Shown piece by piece: positions 16,652-25,705 of a stretch of DNA of 64,000 bases. How positions within the stretch are numbered: position 1 is the first letter of the stretch; the number at the start of each line of letters is the position of its first letter. This DNA comes from Candidatus Poseidonia sp. (lineage in GTDB: Archaea > Thermoplasmatota > Poseidoniia > Poseidoniales > Poseidoniaceae). The notes under the pieces are model-generated. The model made no database searches. It had not been told where the DNA came from and saw only the letters and a list, made by a program, of their open reading frames with translations. The DNA is taken from the NCBI GenBank assembly GCA_030829545.1, contig JAURAI010000005.1, positions 76,088 to 140,087 of the forward strand. The letters are read 5' to 3'. The position numbers and the translations under genes were made by a program.

Positions 16652-18436
16652 ATGTGCGGGATTGGAGGTGTTTTGGGACATCCCCAACCTGCAGTTCTCA
16701 ACCGGATGAATCACCTCCAAAAGCATCGTGGACCCGACGAGCAATCCACGTGGGTGGACCATCATGTTGGCTTTGCACACACACGACTCGCCATCCTTGA
16801 TGTCGATGGCAGTCAGCAGCCCATCAGTGCGCCCAATGGAAGCGTTTTGATCGTCAATGGTGAAATCTACAATCACGAAGTGATACGACACTCATATCCT
16901 CACTATCCTTTCAGCACTGCAGGAGATAGCGAAGCGATTCTTGCACTTCATGCAGCATCAAGGCCGACATCTGGCAAACCAAGTGCCCAAGATCATGCCA
17001 ACTGGCTTGGGATGCTCGATGGCATGTATGCCTTGGCACTGTGGGATGCTCAACACGAACAATTGATTTTAGCACGAGACCCGATGGGAATCAAACCACT
17101 CATGCGAACTCAAATTGACGGTGACATGCTTTTTGCGAGTGAAGCCAAGGCATTTCATGCCGATGAGCGATACACGCCTCAATTGGACGAACTTGCGTTT
17201 GCTGCGCGTTTGGTCTGGGAATATCCGCTCGACGCTACAACGCTGCTCAAAGGAGTTCACCATGTTCGTCCAGGTACCGTTGAAGTTTGGAGCACCAATC
17301 AACACGGAGAGGCTTCGTGTAGAGGAGTCGCTAAAATTGAGCGACAAGCGATGAAACCAGCGAAAGCATGGGACCCTTCTCACCAAGCCGAACCTTTGCT
17401 GGATTCATTCATCACGAGTGTCCAACAACGCCTGATGGCAGACGTGCCCGTCGGCATCGTTCTCTCAGGGGGCCTTGACTCGAGTCTCGTAGCAGCAGTA
17501 GCCCATGAAGCGGCACAGCGAGCAGACCAACCTGTCCCTGAATGCTGGACGGTAGCTGAAAGCGAAGAGAACCCCGATTGGATAGCAGCAGAACATGTCG
17601 CCTCGCATTTTGATCTTCGTCATCACCAACACATCCTAGAACAAGACGCCTTTGAACAACGATTGCCACAACTCGTCTGGCATGGAGAAGATATTGATGT
17701 AACGGTTCTCTTCTTCAACCCACTCTTTGAACACATGTCCCGCCATGTCAAGGTCGGATTGTGCGGTCAAGGAGCCGATGAATTGCATGCAGGGTATCCA
17801 CGCTACGGCCAACTCGCCGACCACAACAACGCCCTCCAAGAGCGGATGCAAGCCCTTCCTGATGTGATGCGACAACAATTGGAACAGGGAAGACTGAAGT
17901 CAGAAGAAGGCTGGTTTCTTGACCGTCACCAGCCGCAAGAACATACCAAGGACCTACAGACCATGCTTGACTTCGAGTTGAATCACGGGCAATTGAGTAA
18001 TTTCCAACTCCGACTGGTTGACCGTCACTCGATGGCTCATTCATTGGAAGTCCGTGTCCCTTTCTTGGGCAGTGAGCACCGAAAGGAGACCTATGCCCTC
18101 CCGATGGACTGGCGACGAAGCCAACAACGAGAAGAAAAGGCCGCATTACGCAGGGCAGCTGACCTCACAGACCTTCCCAAAGACATCGTTCGAAGACCCA
18201 AACTCCCTGCGGGCCGGGCTACATCACCGACCATGCTCAACACCTTCCTTGACCAGTATTCCGCTCAGACCGAGGAATTGATGGAACGTTACAATACATG
18301 GGCCCCCGCCTTGAAAGGACAAGAAGAGTTATCGCTGGGGCTTGGACTCTTTGAGGCGTTGCACCTTCAGGAGGGCGGTTATACGAAGGTCAATCGAAGC
18401 GTCCATGATTTGTTAAATGAGGTGATTGAATGCTAG
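16652..18436 (+). CDS. asnB: Glutamine-hydrolysing asparagine synthetase, AsnB type
   Basis: A 594-aa two-domain enzyme. The N-terminal glutaminase domain begins MCGIGGVLG, making Cys2 the nucleophile, and contains HRGPDEQ, LAILDVDGSQQP and NGEIYNH. The C-terminal synthetase domain has the PPi loop LSGGLDSS at about residues 269-276, then GQGADELHAGY and HSLEVRVPFL. It makes asparagine from aspartate, or amidates a related substrate. It overlaps the glutamate-cysteine ligase gene by 7 nt. Both catalytic motifs are intact. Confidence 0.93.
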   Translation: MCGIGGVLGHPQPAVLNRMNHLQKHRGPDEQSTWVDHHVGFAHTRLAILDVDGSQQPISAPNGSVLIVNGEIYNHEVIRHSYPHYPFSTAGDSEAILALHAASRPTSGKPSAQDHANWLGMLDGMYALALWDAQHEQLILARDPMGIKPLMRTQIDGDMLFASEAKAFHADERYTPQLDELAFAARLVWEYPLDATTLLKGVHHVRPGTVEVWSTNQHGEASCRGVAKIERQAMKPAKAWDPSHQAEPLLDSFITSVQQRLMADVPVGIVLSGGLDSSLVAAVAHEAAQRADQPVPECWTVAESEENPDWIAAEHVASHFDLRHHQHILEQDAFEQRLPQLVWHGEDIDVTVLFFNPLFEHMSRHVKVGLCGQGADELHAGYPRYGQLADHNNALQERMQALPDVMRQQLEQGRLKSEEGWFLDRHQPQEHTKDLQTMLDFELNHGQLSNFQLRLVDRHSMAHSLEVRVPFLGSEHRKETYALPMDWRRSQQREEKAALRRAADLTDLPKDIVRRPKLPAGRATSPTMLNTFLDQYSAQTEELMERYNTWAPALKGQEELSLGLGLFEALHLQEGGYTKVNRSVHDLLNEVIEC

Positions 18437-19635
18437 GTTTGCAGTCCACAAAGAAGCGAATTGAGGAGAAGCGTGAAGACATCACCGCTTGGATGAAAGT
18501 CAAACGCAGTGAAGTCGCCATTCCGATTTACGGCAGTGTTGACATTCGGGATGCTGGCTGGAAAGTCGGAGTCGTTGATGCCAACCACTTCCCCGCGGGA
18601 TTCAACAATATTTCACAGCATGATTTTGATGAATTGGCGCATCTGTTCGCCGAGCACATCCATCAGAATCATCCCGACTGTGGCTGGGTTCATATTTTCC
18701 CCGAAAGTCACACAAGGAACCAAGGCTATGTCGAAAATATCATCACCATCAAGCGGCTCATTGAGCAAGCAGGTTTCCGATGTACGGTCGGGTCACGCGA
18801 CCTTGATGAATTCGGCACATTGCACGGAATTTCTGGCCCTCTCAAATTGGATTTGGTTCAGTTGGACGACAATGGAGAGTTGAACGTTGATGGCCAATGT
18901 CCTGACTTGATTCTCCTCAATAACGACCTTACTGGAGGAACGATCCCTGGCCTCCAAACAACCAATGTCTCACCACCGGCTGAAATGGGTTGGCACGTCA
19001 GGAGGAAATCAGAACATTATGCCTGCCTCCAACCCTATGTAGAAGAAATTGCGGCACTCTTGGACATCGACCCGTGGCATATGATGCCCCGTTGGTTTGT
19101 TTCAGAAAACAAGTGTCTCACCGAAGATGCTTGCCGAATCAAACTCGCTGCAGAAATTGATGAATTTCTGGCCTCCATCCAAACGAAGTATGATGAGTTA
19201 GGTATTGAGGAAAAGCCCTTCGCAGTTATGAAAAATGATAGTGGCACGTACGGATTAGGCATTCTTATTTTGGAATCGGGGGATGCTATTTTGAATCTCT
19301 CAAACAGAAAAATCAACAAGTTGCGGTACGCTAAAGGTGGAAGCGATGTTGAAAACTTCCTGATCCAGGAGGGCATCCCTACAAACATGATCACAGAAGA
19401 CGGAGCTCCTGTTGAACCCGTAGGTTACCTCGTTGGAGGGGAGGCTGCCGCATGGTTTTATCGAATCAATCCAAAGAAATCCGCCCGGGACAATCTCAAC
19501 TCACCAAGTGCGATTTTCACCAGTGCTTCAGAAGCGACACAGAGATACGGTGAGCATTCAGAGACATGGCACGCTTTGCTCGCAGAGTTGAGCATGCTGG
19601 CCATGGGAGCAGAAGCAGCCCTTCGAGGGAAGTAA
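18430..19635 (+). CDS. gshA: Glutamate-cysteine ligase, GshA of the T. ferrooxidans-type family
   Basis: A 401-aa protein resembling the proteobacterial glutamate-cysteine ligase family separate from E. coli GshA (TIGR02049/PF08886). Features: IYGSVDIRDAGWKVGVVDANHFPAGFNNI, FPESHTRNQGYVENI, LLNNDLTGG, and an ATP-binding FAVMKNDSGTYGLGI, followed by EPVGYLVGGEAAAWFYRIN. It would join glutamate and cysteine into gamma-glutamylcysteine in low-molecular-weight thiol synthesis. It is coupled to asnB (7-nt overlap) and followed 1 nt later by a dehydrogenase-like gene. No glutathione synthetase is in the window. The assignment is from recalled motifs. Confidence 0.75.
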   Translation: MLGLQSTKKRIEEKREDITAWMKVKRSEVAIPIYGSVDIRDAGWKVGVVDANHFPAGFNNISQHDFDELAHLFAEHIHQNHPDCGWVHIFPESHTRNQGYVENIITIKRLIEQAGFRCTVGSRDLDEFGTLHGISGPLKLDLVQLDDNGELNVDGQCPDLILLNNDLTGGTIPGLQTTNVSPPAEMGWHVRRKSEHYACLQPYVEEIAALLDIDPWHMMPRWFVSENKCLTEDACRIKLAAEIDEFLASIQTKYDELGIEEKPFAVMKNDSGTYGLGILILESGDAILNLSNRKINKLRYAKGGSDVENFLIQEGIPTNMITEDGAPVEPVGYLVGGEAAAWFYRINPKKSARDNLNSPSAIFTSASEATQRYGEHSETWHALLAELSMLAMGAEAALRGK

Positions 19636-19636
19636 G

Positions 19637-20674
19637 ATGGCAACCGTACACTGCTTGGGATGTGGTTTAGTTGGCGATTATGTCGCCCGACTGTTGGCTG
19701 AAGCAGGACATGAAGTCCATGCCTATGACCTCACAAAGCGCGATATTGCGGGCGTCAAGGTTCACGTTGGAGATGTATTCACTCAACTCAAAACACTTCC
19801 AGAAGGGTTGGTCATCAACATGTTGCCCGGAGATTTTGGACACCAGGCTACCCGTGAATTGGTTCACCTCGGGCGCAAGATTGTCGACCTGTCATTCGCA
19901 GAGCAAACTCCTGATGTACTCCAAGAAGATGCACTTAGTAAGGGTGCAACCGTTGTTTGGGATGTAGGCATAGCACCGGGTTTTTCCAACCTCTTGGTGG
20001 CGCAAGCCTTGAGAGATCAAGGTCGGGTCGATGATGTTCAAATCAGAGTCGGAGGAAATCCAACCAAACCCGACGGCAATTGGTCGTACATGGCCCCATT
20101 TTCGCCCTACGATGTCATTGCAGAATACACCCGGCCCGCTCGAATCATCAGTGATGGCGTGACCGTCGTTCGTCCGGCTCTTGACCAACGACATCGAATT
20201 ACTGTCAGTGGGCGAGGTGAAATGGAAGCCTTCCTTTCGGATGGTTTGCGTTCACTGTTGTGGACTGTTCCCGCTCAATCAATGGCGGAATATACCGTCC
20301 GCTGGCCGGGTCACATCCAACGTTATATCGACATGAAAAATGAGGGGACGCTGGACCCAGAAACATTGGTGCAGTCATGGGCACTGGATCCAACCAAAGG
20401 AGAATTCACCTGGATGGAAGTTCTCTTGACCGCTAACGGCGAAGTAATTCGTTGGACGGTGGAAGACGACGGGAAAGGAAGCGATTCATCGATGGCACGA
20501 ACCACAGGTCTGGTTACAACTGCGGTTGCTCTTCAGTGGCTTGAAACCCCCGAATCAATTCCTGTCGGTGTCCACGCACCCGAAGAATTGCCACCTGTAT
20601 TTCTCGAACGAGCAAGTGAACTGTTTCGCGAACACGGAGTGCAAGTTCACATGACCTCTCCCCGCACAGACTGA
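19637..20674 (+). CDS. Saccharopine dehydrogenase-like NAD(P)-dependent oxidoreductase
   Basis: A 345-aa protein with an N-terminal Rossmann fold (HCLGCGLVGDYVARLLAEAGHEVHAYD, GxGxxG) and the COG1748-type central region VINMLPGDFGHQATRELVHLGRKIVDLSF, VVWDVGIAPGFSNLLVA and GNPTKPDGNWSYMAPFSPYDVIAEYTRP. Such enzymes include saccharopine reductase/dehydrogenases, lysine 6-dehydrogenase and carboxynorspermidine synthase. Substrate is unknown. It is the third gene of the asnB-gshA run with a 1-nt gap, so a shared amino-acid or thiol pathway is possible. Confidence 0.8.
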   Translation: MATVHCLGCGLVGDYVARLLAEAGHEVHAYDLTKRDIAGVKVHVGDVFTQLKTLPEGLVINMLPGDFGHQATRELVHLGRKIVDLSFAEQTPDVLQEDALSKGATVVWDVGIAPGFSNLLVAQALRDQGRVDDVQIRVGGNPTKPDGNWSYMAPFSPYDVIAEYTRPARIISDGVTVVRPALDQRHRITVSGRGEMEAFLSDGLRSLLWTVPAQSMAEYTVRWPGHIQRYIDMKNEGTLDPETLVQSWALDPTKGEFTWMEVLLTANGEVIRWTVEDDGKGSDSSMARTTGLVTTAVALQWLETPESIPVGVHAPEELPPVFLERASELFREHGVQVHMTSPRTD

Positions 20675-20698
20675 AAGGGTGGACCGTCTCGCCCCACC

Positions 20699-21373
20699 AT
20701 GAACCGTTCCCTTTGGTACATCCTTACGATTGCCATTGGATTGTGGGTTTCGGCTACTGCCTGCGCTGGTTTGCTACCCGATGCTTGGGCTGAATGGCCC
20801 GTCAATATCTGGTGTTGGGGATTGTTCTCCTTCATCTACCTCAGAACTGACCGGAAGGAACGAATTGAGATGCTCACCGTCATTGCTATCGCTACGCCAA
20901 TGGAGCTCTTTTTCTCAGAAATATGGCTTGTGTATGAGTATCAACGCGATTTCATGCCCCTCTTTGTTTCCGCTGGCCATTATTTCCTCTTTGACCTGGG
21001 TCGCAGGATTGCCATAGCCTTGCCCGAACGTATGGCTTTTCCCATATTGATGCCATTCGTACCGCTTGTCGCCTATGGAGTTTGGACGGGTGGAGACACC
21101 TCTGCTCCGTTCCTGCTTGTCCTGGTATTGGCATTCACACAATGGGGGCCTCAACCCCGCCTTTATGCCTCAATGGCTTGGGCTGCTTTGGGAATGGAAT
21201 TACTGGGGACATACCTGAATAATTGGACTTGGGCAACCGACGTCCCATGGACCTCGCTCACTGCTTGGAACCCTCCCCTCTTGGTAGGTGCGTTCTACTG
21301 TTTTGGTGATGTATTAGTGAACCTGTGCGTTGCCAAGTTTCAAGGGGAACCGCCGCTGGAGGTTGTACCATGA
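20699..21373 (+). CDS. Hypothetical multi-pass membrane protein
   Basis: A 224-aa protein with about seven TM helices and a short polar C-terminus (KFQGEPPLEVVP). Helical regions hold conserved-looking polar sites: PMELFFSEIWLVYEYQRDF, GHYFLFDLGRRI and YLNNWTWATDVP. I do not recognise the family. It follows the dehydrogenase by 24 nt and overlaps the ferredoxin gene by 4 nt (ATGA), so it may be co-translated with it. Confidence 0.75.
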   Translation: MNRSLWYILTIAIGLWVSATACAGLLPDAWAEWPVNIWCWGLFSFIYLRTDRKERIEMLTVIAIATPMELFFSEIWLVYEYQRDFMPLFVSAGHYFLFDLGRRIAIALPERMAFPILMPFVPLVAYGVWTGGDTSAPFLLVLVLAFTQWGPQPRLYASMAWAALGMELLGTYLNNWTWATDVPWTSLTAWNPPLLVGAFYCFGDVLVNLCVAKFQGEPPLEVVP

Positions 21374-21702
21374 CCGGCGTTGACGAACTGCGCAAACGCC
21401 GCGAAGAAGAGGCACTGCGCATCCGAACTGCACTGAATAGGCAGCGAGGAGAGCAACGTGCAAATACAAAGGGTGGCGAAGGTACCGTTGCTTTTGTTGA
21501 AGAACGAAAGTGCATCGGATGTGACCAGTGTACCATTGTTTGCGACGATGATGCCATTGAACTCTATCACCTCGATGTGAAGAGTCCGCTCATGTCGGTC
21601 GAAAGCAATCGGAAAGCGATGATCATCCGTGACGCTTGCACTGGATGCCGGTTGTGCGTCCTTGCATGTCCAACCGACGCCATCACAATGATTGACCGAT
21701 AA
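21370..21702 (+). CDS. 2[4Fe-4S] ferredoxin-type protein
   Basis: A 110-aa protein from ATG 21370, overlapping the membrane-protein stop; the track start at 21325 lies inside that gene. An N-terminal charged helix (about 40 aa, VDELRKRREEEALRIRTAL) is followed by CIGCDQCTIVC and CTGCRLCVLACP, two complete 4Fe-4S motifs (the first lacks the usual final Pro). It may be an electron carrier. It lies convergent with the cytochrome b-CCG gene, which suggests but does not prove a partner relation. Confidence 0.9.
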   Translation: MTGVDELRKRREEEALRIRTALNRQRGEQRANTKGGEGTVAFVEERKCIGCDQCTIVCDDDAIELYHLDVKSPLMSVESNRKAMIIRDACTGCRLCVLACPTDAITMIDR

Positions 21703-21713
21703 GAGGTGAACAC

Positions 21714-22001
21714 ATGTCAAAGAAAGGAAAAGACCCGTCTGCACAACGCTTTGGTGGCGAATTCGGCCCCTATCGCAAACCTGGAACCACTGGCGTGAGC
21801 CTCTCAAATTTCAAAACGCTCGTTTGGGTATCAAACATCGGAGGTTTGTTGTTGGTGGTCCTCGCACTTGAATTGCTCTTCGTCCAGCACAACTTCACAT
21901 GGGGATTTCTTTCCCTCGTGATCGGTGTTGCTATTGCACTCTTCCCTTCGAATTACGAAATCGTCGGCATGAGTGACGACGATGCTGAAGACGGAAATTG
22001 A
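21714..22001 (+). CDS. Small two-TM hypothetical protein
   Basis: A 95-aa protein: a polar N-terminus (RFGGEFGPYRKPG) and two close TM helices (LVWVSNIGGLLLVVLALELLFV and WGFLSLVIGVAIALFPS) with an acidic tail (MSDDDAEDGN). GAGGTGAACAC precedes the ATG. It is 11 nt downstream of the ferredoxin gene and ends 2 nt from the convergent Fe-S fusion. The role is unknown; it might be a small anchor subunit. Confidence 0.7.
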   Translation: MSKKGKDPSAQRFGGEFGPYRKPGTTGVSLSNFKTLVWVSNIGGLLLVVLALELLFVQHNFTWGFLSLVIGVAIALFPSNYEIVGMSDDDAEDGN

Positions 22002-22003
22002 AT

Positions 22004-24814
22004 TCAAGCTTCAGCAGGTTCTTGGACTTGGGTTTCTCCAGCCACCTGTGCTTTCTTCTCGTTGACTTGGCGAGCGAGGAATGACACGACGTCAAGGATT
22101 TCAATGTCCTCGTAGGCTTCATCGCCTTCAAACTTCAAACACTCAAAGTGAGAAACACACTTGGGACAGGATGTGAGCATGGTATCAGCACCTGTTGCAC
22201 GAACTTCTTCCATTCGAGTCACACGCAGGGAGCGTGCATTCTCGTTGCAGGACATCATGCTTGAAACACCACAGCACATGGCATCCTCGCCACTGTGCTC
22301 CATCTCGACAATCTCAACACCTTCGACTGCATTGATGAGTTCACGTGGTTCGTCGTAGATGCCCATTTGGCGACCAAGTCGACAAGGGTCGTGGTAGGTC
22401 ACCGTCGTTTCTTCAGATTTGAGGTTCATGTCAAAGCCTTGTTCAATCAAGAATTCAGTTGTGTGCATGACCTTAACGTCTTCAAGTTCGTAATCTCGAG
22501 CAAAGGTTCGGAAACACTCAGCACAAGAGGACACGAGGGTGTCAATACCCGATTCGTTGATCTTGCGCTGGTTGTAAGCTTTCAACTTCTCAAAGACTTC
22601 ATCCAAACCTTGCCACTTTTGGTCGTGACCACAGCACTTGAGGAAGTCTCGACCGAGGTAGGCAACATCTGTTTCCATCTCTTCAAAGAGTGTGAATGCA
22701 GCGGTCGTTGTATCCCCGAGGTTCATGCTTCCTTCATTGACGTGGGAAAACACCATTTCTTGGTCCAAGTAGTCAACGCAACCGGGATAGTAGCCGATGT
22801 TGGAGGTGATGGGGTACTCTTCTGTAGGGATGAATTCCTCATCCGCAGCTTCCTCAGCCTCAGCGTTGAGGACTGCTTGCAAGACGGTGTGGGGAATCTC
22901 TGCTTGGGGTCCACCGACAATCAGGCTTCGTCGGATATCAACATAGGAGTCGTAATCCACGAGTTGAGGGCAAGCATTGGTACATGCCGTACATGTAAGA
23001 CACGAATACAGAGGCACACCATCGTCTTCATTATTCCAAGAGTTGTAGATGATGTTGAGTTTGTCTCCACCGTTGAAAAGGCGAATTGGACAAGCGTCGT
23101 CACAAAGGTCACAGCCGTAGCACTTGTTCATTTCGAACTCATATCCACGGGCCATGTATCGGAGCAAAACGAAGACCAAGGCTCCGAAGGTGACACATGG
23201 AATGAACATTGCATAGGTCAACTTGGCGTCCAATGCTTTCGGGTTCTGGTGGTAGGTTGGATTTTCAATGTACGAGAAGGAGTCGCCTCCAAGAGCCATT
23301 TCTTCGCTGTTGGTGAGGTTGACCGTGTGGCCAGCAAGACCGGCAGGTGCATCCTCGCTCCAAATCAGCAGAGGCTGGAAACTTGCGATGGTGAACGCAG
23401 TTTCGGTCGAAATGCTCTGATTGAGGGCAAGTGGTCCGCTCACAACAACGTCGTAGGAGTAATCGTAGGTTCCAACGGTCATCTCAACGGTTGCACCTTC
23501 GCAATTTGCAAACGAAACTACTTCCTTTCCGTTGGCGTTGGTAACTGTAAGGGTGGTAGCGACCATCGTCTGGGTAGATACATCGTTGATTTTACGCTCG
23601 CTCGAGCGGAATTCGCAAGAGAGGTCGGTCGTGATGCTCTCTACTTCTTCAGGGTGGCCTTCGGGGAAGTAATCCAAGTCCTCAGTGATTGTGAAATTAC
23701 CAGTGACTGACCATCCATCTCCACCGTTGAAGGTGGTACTGTCTGCTGCGGCGTTGATACCATTTGCTGGATCTTGATGCCCGTTGGCATCAGAGAAATC
23801 GGTAATGATGTATCTTGCTGGCTGGTAGATATTCCAGTCCAACCATGCCACGGTTGGCACGACTCCGCTTTCTGACCAGCCTCGGTCGTCAGTGAATTCG
23901 TTGACGTCATGGACATGGACATCGGTAGGTTGAGTGCGCATGGCTTCCAATTCCCCGTAGTCCTTGATTGTCAGAAGGCCCTTTGCCTCCCAGAATCCGT
24001 TGTCATAGGTATCGTAGGTAGCCACGGTTGCGGCTGATGAGATAATCAGGGCACCGACGATCAGTTGGCGGCTCTTGGCAACGGTAAATCCTGTACCCCA
24101 AGCACGAATGAGCAAACCACGGCCAATGAAGTAGACACAAATCCACATCAGAATACCGGTCATGACCCACGGTATCGAATTGAATACGTCAGCAATCCAA
24201 GGTTCTCTTGTACCACACAACAGGTCACCGTGCGAATCAAGTTTACAGAAATCGGACCGATTTTTGCCGTAGAGCTCAAGGAAAATATTGATTGAGAAAA
24301 CGGAGATGAACCAAATGTGAGCGAGATAGACTGCACCAGCGGCTGCGAACCAAGGGTCTTCCACTGGTCGCTTTTCACGTCCACCGAGGAAAGGAGGAAG
24401 GGCAAGAATACCGACAGGAATACCTGTGAGAGCAGCGCCCCACCATGCAGCGTTCCATGGGAACATAGGTTGGCCTACAATTTCGCCAATAAAGCCTGTG
24501 GGAACCACAAATTGAGGGAGATATTCTCCCCATCGGAGGTATCCATATGAAAACAGAACATACCAGTCGGGGAATACAAAGCCTGCCTGAGCGTAGGGGT
24601 CCGCTGCACCGTGAAGTGGCGGAGGAATGAGCCATGCATAAAAGAGGAGAATGGAGAGCATGGACGCAAAGATGATGCTGTCACGCAACACTTCGTGCGG
24701 CCAGAATCCGTGACCCGTACGGGTACGCTTCCTCTTTTCTTCCGCCTTTTGGAGCTGTTCCTTTTCTTCCATGTAGAGCGAAGCTACACGGCCAAAGTTA
24801 TCGATTAATCCCAT
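22004..24814 (-). CDS. Cytochrome b C-terminal domain fused to ferredoxin and two CCG (HdrB/HdrD-like) domains
   Basis: A 936-aa fusion. Residues 1-180 resemble the cytochrome b C-terminal domain (subunit IV): HGFWPHEVLRDSII, ADPYAQ, PDWY (82-85, the Qo-site PEWY motif) and three TM helices. Two more helices end near 267, followed by a beta-rich extracytoplasmic insert (about 270-530) and a sixth TM (about 532-556). Two 4Fe-4S motifs follow (CYGCDLCDDACP, CLTCTACTNACP, 565-616) and two CCG domains (PGC 677-679, CCG 727-729, CAEC; HDPC, CCG 847-849, CPKC). Topology puts PDWY outside and the Fe-S/CCG part inside. The CCG fold in HdrB/HdrD and LutA/GlpC handles disulfides or hydroxyacids; the substrate here is unknown. 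Confidence 0.88.
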   Translation of the reverse strand: MGLIDNFGRVASLYMEEKEQLQKAEEKRKRTRTGHGFWPHEVLRDSIIFASMLSILLFYAWLIPPPLHGAADPYAQAGFVFPDWYVLFSYGYLRWGEYLPQFVVPTGFIGEIVGQPMFPWNAAWWGAALTGIPVGILALPPFLGGREKRPVEDPWFAAAGAVYLAHIWFISVFSINIFLELYGKNRSDFCKLDSHGDLLCGTREPWIADVFNSIPWVMTGILMWICVYFIGRGLLIRAWGTGFTVAKSRQLIVGALIISSAATVATYDTYDNGFWEAKGLLTIKDYGELEAMRTQPTDVHVHDVNEFTDDRGWSESGVVPTVAWLDWNIYQPARYIITDFSDANGHQDPANGINAAADSTTFNGGDGWSVTGNFTITEDLDYFPEGHPEEVESITTDLSCEFRSSERKINDVSTQTMVATTLTVTNANGKEVVSFANCEGATVEMTVGTYDYSYDVVVSGPLALNQSISTETAFTIASFQPLLIWSEDAPAGLAGHTVNLTNSEEMALGGDSFSYIENPTYHQNPKALDAKLTYAMFIPCVTFGALVFVLLRYMARGYEFEMNKCYGCDLCDDACPIRLFNGGDKLNIIYNSWNNEDDGVPLYSCLTCTACTNACPQLVDYDSYVDIRRSLIVGGPQAEIPHTVLQAVLNAEAEEAADEEFIPTEEYPITSNIGYYPGCVDYLDQEMVFSHVNEGSMNLGDTTTAAFTLFEEMETDVAYLGRDFLKCCGHDQKWQGLDEVFEKLKAYNQRKINESGIDTLVSSCAECFRTFARDYELEDVKVMHTTEFLIEQGFDMNLKSEETTVTYHDPCRLGRQMGIYDEPRELINAVEGVEIVEMEHSGEDAMCCGVSSMMSCNENARSLRVTRMEEVRATGADTMLTSCPKCVSHFECLKFEGDEAYEDIEILDVVSFLARQVNEKKAQVAGETQVQEPAEA

Positions 24815-24829
24815 AATTACTCCTCCGTA

Positions 24830-25696
24830 TCAATGTGGCTCCGCAATACCTTGTACCCAAACGATGAACAAATGTATGATGATGAGCGTTGTGACGATCA
24901 CTGGAAGAATGAATACGTGAATGAAGTACATTCGTGTAACGGTGAGTGGCGTCAATTCTGAACCTGAAAACAGGAGCGTTGCGATGTATTTCCCGACCAG
25001 TGGACTTGAGTTCGCGAGATTGATTCCAATGATAGCCGCACCGTAGGCCAGGCTGTCCCATGGGAGGAGATAACCGGAATAACCGAACACGATGGTCAGA
25101 GCCATCAGGGCTACACCGATGAGCCAGTTGAGTTCACGTGGGTTACGGTAAGCGCCGGTGAAGTAAACACGGCACATGTGAAGGAATACGCTGGCGACCA
25201 TGAAGTGAGTTGTCCAGTGGTGCACGGCACGCAAGATATAGCCAAAGGGCAATTCTGTCATGATGTATTGCATGCTTGCATAAGCCGGTGAAGGGTCACC
25301 TTCGCCACCTGGCACGTAATAGATCCCGAGGACTGTACCCGTGATGACGAGGATGATGAAAGAAAGGAAGGAGATACCACCCAAACAATAGAGGGGGTAC
25401 CAATACCAAATGATTCGAAGTTTGTACTTCTCTGCGTGAGTTAACGGCATTTGGCGGTGCATGTTGTAGTAGGCACCCTTGGACATATTCCAGTAGTCTT
25501 GAAGCCTGAAACGTGTGTCCAGCCAAGAAAACACCCAGAGGAAGGAACGCTCTGCCACTCCCATCTTGCCAGTGGATTCAACAGCACGCAAGATGTCTCG
25601 ACGAGGCATCTCTTCGTTCTCCTTGCGCAGCGTAAACGCCACGAGAAGAACGAGGAAGACGATGAAGAACCACAAAACCCAGAACATTGTTGTCAT
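24830..25696 (-). CDS. Cytochrome b6-type N-terminal cytochrome b
   Basis: A 288-aa cytochrome b N-terminal domain. An extra N-terminal TM (FWVLWFFIVFLVLLVAF) precedes an amphipathic region and the four core helices. Haem ligands are His159 and His173 (AVHHWTTHFMVASVFLHM) and His260 and His275 (FIHVFILPVIVTTLIIIH). The 15-residue step in the second pair matches b6 rather than mitochondrial cytochrome b. GYSGYLLPWDSLAY is the conserved Qo loop. It lies between the Rieske and fusion genes with 9- and 15-nt gaps, so it is a core subunit of a quinol-oxidising complex. Confidence 0.95.
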   Translation of the reverse strand: MTTMFWVLWFFIVFLVLLVAFTLRKENEEMPRRDILRAVESTGKMGVAERSFLWVFSWLDTRFRLQDYWNMSKGAYYNMHRQMPLTHAEKYKLRIIWYWYPLYCLGGISFLSFIILVITGTVLGIYYVPGGEGDPSPAYASMQYIMTELPFGYILRAVHHWTTHFMVASVFLHMCRVYFTGAYRNPRELNWLIGVALMALTIVFGYSGYLLPWDSLAYGAAIIGINLANSSPLVGKYIATLLFSGSELTPLTVTRMYFIHVFILPVIVTTLIIIHLFIVWVQGIAEPH

Positions 25697-25705
25697 TTCT
25701 TCACC

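Noticed and set aside
22295-23710. 471-aa plus-strand ORF opposite the cytochrome b-CCG fusion
   Set aside because: It is a shadow of a gene with recognisable domains on the other strand; no RBS and no family match.
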